NCBI RefSeq assembly: GCF_003148665.1
Contig: NZ_QGGQ01000002.1
Location: 124,001-188,000 of the forward strand
Length of the DNA stretch: 64,000 bases
Reading direction: 5' to 3'
DNA from: Maribacter polysiphoniae
GTDB taxonomy: Bacteria > Bacteroidota > Bacteroidia > Flavobacteriales > Flavobacteriaceae
Shown here: piece after piece, positions 59,026 to 64,000 of the stretch
How the letters are laid out: each line of letters opens with the position of its first letter
Position numbering within the stretch: the first letter of the stretch is position 1
Program-made: the position numbers and the translations under genes
The notes under the pieces: model-generated
What the model was told of the DNA's origin: nothing
Databases searched by the model: none
What the model saw: the letters and a program-made list of their open reading frames with translations, nothing else

Positions 59026-59991
59026 TTGAACAATTCCGAAACCATAATCAAAATTGCCAAAAAGACCATTGAAACCGAAAGCACGGCCATTGGCAATTTG
59101 GCGCACCTATTAGATGGGGATTTCACCCTAACGGTCAACAGTATTTTAAACTCCAAAGGCAGGGTGGTAATCTCCGGCATAGGCAAAAGTGCCATCATTG
59201 CCACCAAAATCGTGGCCACCTTGAACTCCACCGGAACACCTGCGATTTTTATGCATGCCGCGGATGCCATACATGGTGATTTAGGGACCGTACAGGATAA
59301 TGACATTGTCATTTGCATCTCGAAAAGCGGTAACACCCCAGAAATCAAAATGCTCGTACCCTTGATCAAACGGGGTAAAAATCTTTTGATAGGGATGACA
59401 GGCAATACAGAATCTTTCTTGGCACAACATGCCGATCACATACTGAACACCTATGTTGAAAAAGAAGCCTGCCCCAATAACCTAGCACCAACCACCAGCA
59501 CAACGGCACAATTGGTCATGGGGGATGCCCTTGCCATTTGCCTGTTGGAACTTAAAGGGTTCAGTAGCAAGGATTTCGCGAAATACCATCCAGGGGGCTC
59601 CTTGGGCAAACGATTGTACCTTACTGTCAATGATATTGTCCAAACCAATATGAAGCCCCAGGTCGATGTGGCTACCGATGTTCGGCAGGTCATCGTTGAA
59701 ATATCTGAAAAAATGTTGGGGGTCACTGCAGTAATAAATGACGGAAAACTTGTAGGTGTTGTCACTGATGGGGATATTCGCAGAATGTTGAACAAATATG
59801 AAAATATCAACGGACTCAAAGCCGAGGATATCATGAGTGCCAATCCGAAAACCATTGAGACGGACAAACTTGCCATTACAGCGCTTGAACGTATGCAAGA
59901 AAACGAAATCTCGCAATTATTGGCCGTAAAGAATGGAGCCTATAAAGGCATAGTACATTTACATAACTTAATAAACGAGGGCATAATATAA
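59026..59991 (+). CDS. kdsD: Arabinose-5-phosphate isomerase
   Basis: Converts ribulose-5-phosphate to arabinose-5-phosphate, the first step of Kdo synthesis for LPS. The 321-residue protein has an N-terminal SIS domain (about 30-165: GRVVISGIGKSAIIATKIVA, then ISKSGNTPEIKMLVPL) and two C-terminal CBS domains (about 205-320: GVVTDGDIRRMLNKY). The family phrase FAKYHPGGSLGKRLYL is present at about 185. The start is the TTG at 59026, since no ATG is found near the beginning of the conserved region. The stop overlaps the tatC start by one base, so the genes are co-transcribed. Confidence 0.93.
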   Translation: MNNSETIIKIAKKTIETESTAIGNLAHLLDGDFTLTVNSILNSKGRVVISGIGKSAIIATKIVATLNSTGTPAIFMHAADAIHGDLGTVQDNDIVICISKSGNTPEIKMLVPLIKRGKNLLIGMTGNTESFLAQHADHILNTYVEKEACPNNLAPTTSTTAQLVMGDALAICLLELKGFSSKDFAKYHPGGSLGKRLYLTVNDIVQTNMKPQVDVATDVRQVIVEISEKMLGVTAVINDGKLVGVVTDGDIRRMLNKYENINGLKAEDIMSANPKTIETDKLAITALERMQENEISQLLAVKNGAYKGIVHLHNLINEGII

Positions 59992-60845
59992 TGGCGAAAA
60001 CCGAGAGAAAAAGTCCGGACGAAATGTCTTTTCTTGACCATCTTGAAGAATTGAGATGGCATTTGATCCGAAGTATTCTTGCAATTGTCCTTATAGGGGT
60101 CGTGGCATTTGTAATGAGTCGTTTCATTTTTGACAACATCATCTTTGCACCGACAAGAATGGATTTTCCCACATATCGTTTCTTTTGCGATATAGCGACA
60201 TTCTTTGGCATAGAATCTGCCTTTTGTGCCGAAAAATTACCTTTTACGATACAGAGTAGACTGATGGGCGGGCAGTTCTCCGCCGATATTTGGACTGCCA
60301 TTTGGGCCGGTTTTATCATAGGCTTCCCTTATGTCCTTTATGAAGTATGGAAGTTCATTAGCCCCGGGTTGTATGAGAAAGAGCGCAAAAACTCAAGAGG
60401 ATTCATTTTCATTGCGTCTTTACTTTTCTTTATGGGTGTGCTTTTTGGGTATTATGTTGTGGCTCCCTTATCCATTAACTTTTTAGGAACCTATCAGGTT
60501 AGTGATATTGTACTGAACGAATTTGACATAGGATCCTATATCGCTACATTGAGGACATCGGTTATCGCATGTGGAATTATATTTGAATTACCCATAATCA
60601 TTTACTTTCTGACCAAAACAGGTTTGGTAACCCCCGAAATCCTGAGAAAGTATCGAAAAATTGCCTTGGTAATCGTTCTAATCATATCTGCGGTAATCAC
60701 CCCCCCTGATGTGACCAGTCAGATTATTGTGGCCGTACCCGTACTTATATTGTATCAGGTCAGTATCCATATTTCCAAAATGGTATTGAGGTCAGAGGCG
60801 AAAAAAGAGGCCAAATTGGCTGCCAAGAAAAATAAAAAAGGTTAA
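59991..60845 (+). CDS. tatC: Sec-independent protein translocase TatC
   Basis: The receptor component of the twin-arginine export pathway. The 284-residue protein begins with the conserved MSFLDHLEELRWHLIRSI and has six predicted helices. Other family phrases are FIIGFPYVLYEVWKFISPGL and SAVITPPDVTSQIIVAVPVL. Its tail is very basic. It follows kdsD with a one-base overlap; lptB starts 81 bp further on with its own -7 box. Confidence 0.95.
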   Translation: MAKTERKSPDEMSFLDHLEELRWHLIRSILAIVLIGVVAFVMSRFIFDNIIFAPTRMDFPTYRFFCDIATFFGIESAFCAEKLPFTIQSRLMGGQFSADIWTAIWAGFIIGFPYVLYEVWKFISPGLYEKERKNSRGFIFIASLLFFMGVLFGYYVVAPLSINFLGTYQVSDIVLNEFDIGSYIATLRTSVIACGIIFELPIIIYFLTKTGLVTPEILRKYRKIALVIVLIISAVITPPDVTSQIIVAVPVLILYQVSIHISKMVLRSEAKKEAKLAAKKNKKG

Positions 60846-60884
60846 AAAACCGTGAATAAGAAACCATCACCCAGTATTTAGATT

Positions 60885-60892
60885 TAGATTTG
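60885..60892 (+). promoter_or_regulatory. -7 box for lptB
   Basis: TAGATTTG matches TAnnTTTG and lies 34 bp before the lptB ATG. Confidence 0.45.
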
Positions 60893-60926
60893 GGGGATAT
60901 TTATTTGAATTTATCCGAATCCGCTT

Positions 60927-61667
60927 ATGAAGCTTAGAGCAGATAATATTATGAAGGCCTACAGGGGGCGCCAGGTGGTAAAAGGGATTTCCTTGGAAGT
61001 CAACCAAGGGGAAATCGTTGGACTTTTAGGACCTAATGGCGCGGGAAAAACCACGTCTTTCTACATGATTGTCGGCCTTATAAAACCAAATACGGGCAAG
61101 ATTTACCTGGATGACATGGAAATCACCAATTTCCCTATGTACAAACGTGCCCAAAATGGTATTGGATATTTGGCCCAAGAGGCTTCCGTGTTTCGAAAAT
61201 TAAGTATTGAAAAGAATATCCTAAGCGTGCTACAGCTGACCGATCTCAGCAAAAAAGAGCAACTTATGAAAATGGAATCGCTCATTGAGGAATTCGGCCT
61301 TGGCCATATTCGGAAAAACAGGGGCGATTTACTTTCAGGGGGAGAACGTCGTAGAACCGAAATCGCTCGGGCCTTGGCCACCGACCCAAAATTCATTCTT
61401 TTGGATGAACCCTTTGCGGGGGTTGACCCCGTAGCCGTGGAGGATATACAGCGTATCGTGGCCCATTTAAAGGATAAGAACATTGGTATCCTCATCACTG
61501 ACCATAATGTTCAGGAAACCTTGGCCATTACCGAACGTTCCTATTTAATGTTCGAGGGGGGAATCTTAAAATCCGGTGTACCGGAAGACCTCGCAGCTGA
61601 CGAAATGGTCCGTAAGGTATACTTGGGGCAAAATTTTGAACTACGTAAAAAGAAGCTCGATTTTTAA
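60927..61667 (+). CDS. lptB: LPS export ABC transporter ATPase LptB
   Basis: The 246-residue ATPase that powers LPS transport to the outer membrane. Walker A is [16 protein letters not shown], the signature is [17 protein letters not shown], Walker B is [20 protein letters not shown], and the H-loop is [12 protein letters not shown]. The phrases FAGVDP and DHNVQETL are LptB-typical. It sits after kdsD and tatC; kdsD makes a Kdo precursor, so LPS synthesis and export genes are neighbours. It ends five bases before the convergent pssA stop. Confidence 0.96.
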   Translation: MKLRADNIMKAYRGRQVVKGISLEVNQGEIVGLLGPNGAGKTTSFYMIVGLIKPNTGKIYLDDMEITNFPMYKRAQNGIGYLAQEASVFRKLSIEKNILSVLQLTDLSKKEQLMKMESLIEEFGLGHIRKNRGDLLSGGERRRTEIARALATDPKFILLDEPFAGVDPVAVEDIQRIVAHLKDKNIGILITDHNVQETLAITERSYLMFEGGILKSGVPEDLAADEMVRKVYLGQNFELRKKKLDF

Positions 61668-61672
61668 GGCAA

Positions 61673-62428
61673 CTAAGCCTTTTTGGATACATTCCCGACA
61701 GCAGAGCTCAAAATATAAAAGACAATAATCGCAGGTATGGCCAAATACTTCATGGTCAGTAAGAGTACCAAACTCACGATAAGGAAAATATAACGTTGCG
61801 AATTATCCTTAAAATTCCAATTCTTGAACTTTAAGGCAAACAGTTCTATTTTCGAATTCAGCAAATACGCACTTAAAATCGTCATCCCGATCAAAAACCA
61901 TTGATTAAGGATAATACCGTTCAATATATCATTGTTCTGGTACAACAGGATCAAGGGCAAGGACAGGATAAGCAAGGCATTGGCCGGTGTGGGCAAACCG
62001 ATAAAGGAACTGGTTTGGTTTTCATCAATATTGAATTTCGCCAAGCGATATGCCGATGCCAAAGTGATCACAAAGCCCAAAAAGGGCAAAGGGGCTACTT
62101 TAAGTCCAACCCAAAAAGTATCATGTGCCGCCTGGGAAGACAAGCTCACATTCCATCCACCATTCATAGACATGGCCAATAACTGGAACATGACAATACC
62201 GGGTACAAGTCCACTGGTAATCACATCGGCCAGAGAATCCAACTGCAGTCCCAATTCACTTTTTACATTTAAGATCCGGGCTGCCATTCCATCAAAAAAA
62301 TCAAAAATAATCCCCAGGAAAACAAAAAATGCAGCAAGCTCCAACTGGTTCAATACGGCAAATACTGTAGCCACAGAGCCGCAGAAGACATTCATTAAGG
62401 TGATCAGATTGGGAATATGACGTTTCAT
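61673..62428 (-). CDS. pssA: CDP-diacylglycerol-serine O-phosphatidyltransferase
   Basis: Makes phosphatidylserine, the precursor of phosphatidylethanolamine. The CDP-alcohol phosphotransferase motif D-G-x2-A-R-x8-G-x3-D-x3-D is present in full within FDFFDGMAARILNVKSELGL and LDSLAD at about 42-69. Seven or eight transmembrane helices follow. The N-terminus (MKRHIPNLITLMNVFCGSVA) is the family form. At 251 residues length is normal. Confidence 0.95.
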   Translation of the reverse strand: MKRHIPNLITLMNVFCGSVATVFAVLNQLELAAFFVFLGIIFDFFDGMAARILNVKSELGLQLDSLADVITSGLVPGIVMFQLLAMSMNGGWNVSLSSQAAHDTFWVGLKVAPLPFLGFVITLASAYRLAKFNIDENQTSSFIGLPTPANALLILSLPLILLYQNNDILNGIILNQWFLIGMTILSAYLLNSKIELFALKFKNWNFKDNSQRYIFLIVSLVLLLTMKYLAIPAIIVFYILSSAVGNVSKKA

Positions 62429-62728
62429 GACTACTTGTTTATGTAAAAATAAGACATTTATAGGAATACTATTTTCATTTTCCCATCCCTAATGGTATGT
62501 CCTTACCCAAAAACCAACTTGCTTCCCTACCCACCATCCCCATCAACAAACTTTAAATCCATTATCGATAACAACCCCATACAAATCCTATTGCATAAAA
62601 TGAGGATGGCCAAAATCAAAGTAAACCTTACCTTTGGCAAAACCTAATCATCAAGAAGCCTTAAGATAAAACTACCTTCTAAACAATTTATTCAGATATT
62701 TGCCATTGAAAATTTCTATCGAAACATT
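62429..62728. other. 300-bp gap between pssA and the DUF4105 gene
   Basis: This stretch is rich in A and C on the plus strand. I see no hairpin with a T run, no repeat, and no -7 box matching consensus fully. It presumably carries the two divergent promoters. Confidence 0.5.
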
Positions 62729-63913
62729 ATGCCATTAAAAAGGTTGATCACATTCCTTTTATTTTTCATTACACTTACGGGATATTCCCAGGTTCCGGAA
62801 TTATCCCCATTGTCAAAAATCAGTGTGTTGACCTGTGGGCCTGGCGACCAACTCTATTCCACTTTCGGACACAGTGCTTTTCGCGTAAAAGACCCTGCCA
62901 TTGGTATAGATGTCGTCTATAATTATGGAGTGTTCGATTTTTATTCGGACAACTTTTATGTGAAATTCGCCCAAGGAAAACTGGACTATATGCTGGCCCG
63001 ACAGCAATACCCCAATTTTATCCGCGAATATGAATATGATAGACGCTGGGTAAAGGAACAGGTCTTGCAATTATCCCAAACCGAGAGAAACAAGCTGTTC
63101 CAGTTTTTAGAGCACAATTACCTTCCCGAAAACAGAGGTTACCCCTATGATTTCTTTTATAACAACTGTGCCACCAAGATTTGGGATGTTCTCGATTCGG
63201 TTTACGGTAATAAATTGGTTTTCGATAAAAATTATCTTGAAAACCAATATACCCATCGCGAGCTTATACGGCAAAATATGCCGGTTAATTCATGGTCTTC
63301 CTTCGGTATAGACCTTGCCCTTGGAGCCGTCATTGACGATTTGGCAACACCAAAAGAACACATGTTCCTGCCCGAATATATAATGCAGCAATTGAACTTC
63401 GCTAAATTGGACAGCCAACCTTTAGCTCCCAAGGAGGCTTTCCTATACCAACCCAAAATCACGGAACACCAAAGTAATTTTTTACTTACCCCGCTGTTTT
63501 GGTCCTTAATGTTGATGGTTTTGGTTTTTAGTATAACCTATAAGGACCACAAGAACAACAAACGGACCAAGGGAATGGATTTCGCCCTTTTCCTAACAAC
63601 AGGGCTCGCCGGGATACTTATTTTCTTTCTATGGTTTATCACGGACCATACGGCTACCGCCAATAATTTCAATATCCTTTGGGCGTTTCCATTCAATTTG
63701 GTCCTTGCCTTTTTGGTAGGGCGTAAAAAAGCACTTCCGGCCTGGACCGTCAAATACATGCTATTTTTAATCTTGATGCTATTCGTGGTTATCCTACTAT
63801 GGATAATGAAGGTTCAAATATTTTCCCCGGTGCTTATCCCCATCTTATTGGCGTTGGGTTCTCGGTATTTCTTTTTATATTCCCATAATCACAAACAAAA
63901 CACCCATTCCTAA
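62729..63913 (+). CDS. DUF4105 protein, membrane-associated hydrolase-like
   Basis: A 394-residue protein with a signal peptide (about 1-21, ending GYSQ). The periplasmic part matches DUF4105 (LTCGPGDQLYSTFGHSAFRV, then FDFYSDNFYVKFAQGKLDYM). Residues GHSAFR and the later YDFFYNNCATKIWD supply a His and a Cys that could form a papain-like (NlpC/P60-like) active site. The C-terminal 130 residues hold five predicted helices. Related sequences are annotated as Lnb-type or DUF4105 proteins of unknown function. The ABC-F gene starts 3 bp downstream, so a shared transcript is likely. Confidence 0.85.
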   Translation: MPLKRLITFLLFFITLTGYSQVPELSPLSKISVLTCGPGDQLYSTFGHSAFRVKDPAIGIDVVYNYGVFDFYSDNFYVKFAQGKLDYMLARQQYPNFIREYEYDRRWVKEQVLQLSQTERNKLFQFLEHNYLPENRGYPYDFFYNNCATKIWDVLDSVYGNKLVFDKNYLENQYTHRELIRQNMPVNSWSSFGIDLALGAVIDDLATPKEHMFLPEYIMQQLNFAKLDSQPLAPKEAFLYQPKITEHQSNFLLTPLFWSLMLMVLVFSITYKDHKNNKRTKGMDFALFLTTGLAGILIFFLWFITDHTATANNFNILWAFPFNLVLAFLVGRKKALPAWTVKYMLFLILMLFVVILLWIMKVQIFSPVLIPILLALGSRYFFLYSHNHKQNTHS

Positions 63914-63915
63914 AT

Positions 63916-64000
63916 ATGAACCTACTTTCTGTTGAAAACATAGCGAAGTCCTATGGTGAACTTGTCCTTTTTGAAGATCTTTCCTTTGGGGTCAATAAGG
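63916..64000 (+). CDS. ABC-F family ATPase, 5' fragment
   Basis: The gene begins at ATG 63916 with MNLLSVENIAKSYGELVLFE and is cut by the window end after 28 residues. The order SVENIAKSYGE, then LFEDLSFGVNK is the N-terminus of ABC-F ribosome-associated ATPases such as Uup and EttA. No Walker A is inside the window, so the exact subfamily cannot be told. Confidence 0.7.
   Translation, partial: MNLLSVENIAKSYGELVLFEDLSFGVNK

Noticed and set aside
1-64000. CRISPR arrays, insertion sequences, prophage
   Set aside because: No regularly spaced repeats, transposase or phage structural genes are seen. The holin-like protein at 21958-22302 is in a chromosomal stress operon and is no sign of a phage.

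Overview
The window reads as chromosome of a marine-type Flavobacteriaceae bacterium (Bacteroidota). The evidence is SusC/SusD pairs, many TAnnTTTG -7 boxes instead of sigma70 -10 boxes, lipoproteins with short leaders, paired DUF2339/DUF3999 genes, a crt operon with a CarH-like regulator, and a modest GC content. The nearest genera are probably of the Zobellia/Maribacter/Arenibacter kind, judged only from protein style.

Layout. 1-2.3 kb: an AraC regulator (possibly cut by the window edge), Dps, and a gap with a candidate small RNA. 2.3-19.2 kb: a polysaccharide utilisation locus. It holds a membrane-spanning propeller/Y_Y_Y/LuxR regulator, then SusC, SusD, a two-LamG surface lipoprotein, two tandem GH144-type glucanases, an esterase, a GH3 beta-glucosidase and a formylglycine sulfatase. 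GH144 plus GH3 points to beta-1,2-glucan; the esterase and sulfatase suggest a decorated glucan. 19.3-36.9 kb: a stress/low-energy island with a sigma-like protein, Hsp20, patatin, YtxH/holin-like/DUF6327 envelope proteins, acetate kinase and phosphotransacetylase, two universal stress proteins, DeoC, DeoD, DUF2267, WG-repeat protein, slipin, DUF302, an MlaDFE-type lipid transporter, a small HMA-like protein and an L,D-transpeptidase.

36.9-37.8 kb: tRNA-Leu(GAG) followed by two tandem 364-bp units. Each unit joins a copy of the tRNA 3' end, a terminator and a GIY-YIG nuclease gene; a third copy of the tRNA end and terminator closes the array. 37.9-41.6 kb: a CarH/LitR-like regulator with crtI, crtB and crtZ. 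41.6-50.2 kb: two TlpA-like proteins (one without its cysteines), aconitase, MoxR, two parvulins, a small unknown protein and a serine hydrolase. 50.3-64 kb: DUF2339/DUF3999, RluF-type pseudouridine synthase, a carboxypeptidase-regulatory-like protein, RecQ, KdsD, TatC, LptB, PssA, a DUF4105 protein and the start of an ABC-F ATPase.

Two observations stand out. First, eleven intergenic palindromes with half-sites TGA-N6-TCA (typically AATGAY-N4-RTCATT) lie upstream of the stress-island genes and aconitase. In at least seven, the palindrome centre is exactly 33 bp from the centre of a TAnnTTTG-like -7 box, as expected for a CRP/FNR-family activator at about -41. Four divergent intergenic regions carry one such site for each gene. 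Second, the tRNA-Leu/GIY-YIG tandem array looks like a small selfish or mobile module that carries a copy of the tRNA 3' end and terminator, so insertion or loss leaves the tRNA intact. All calls come from reading the sequence; no database search was run.
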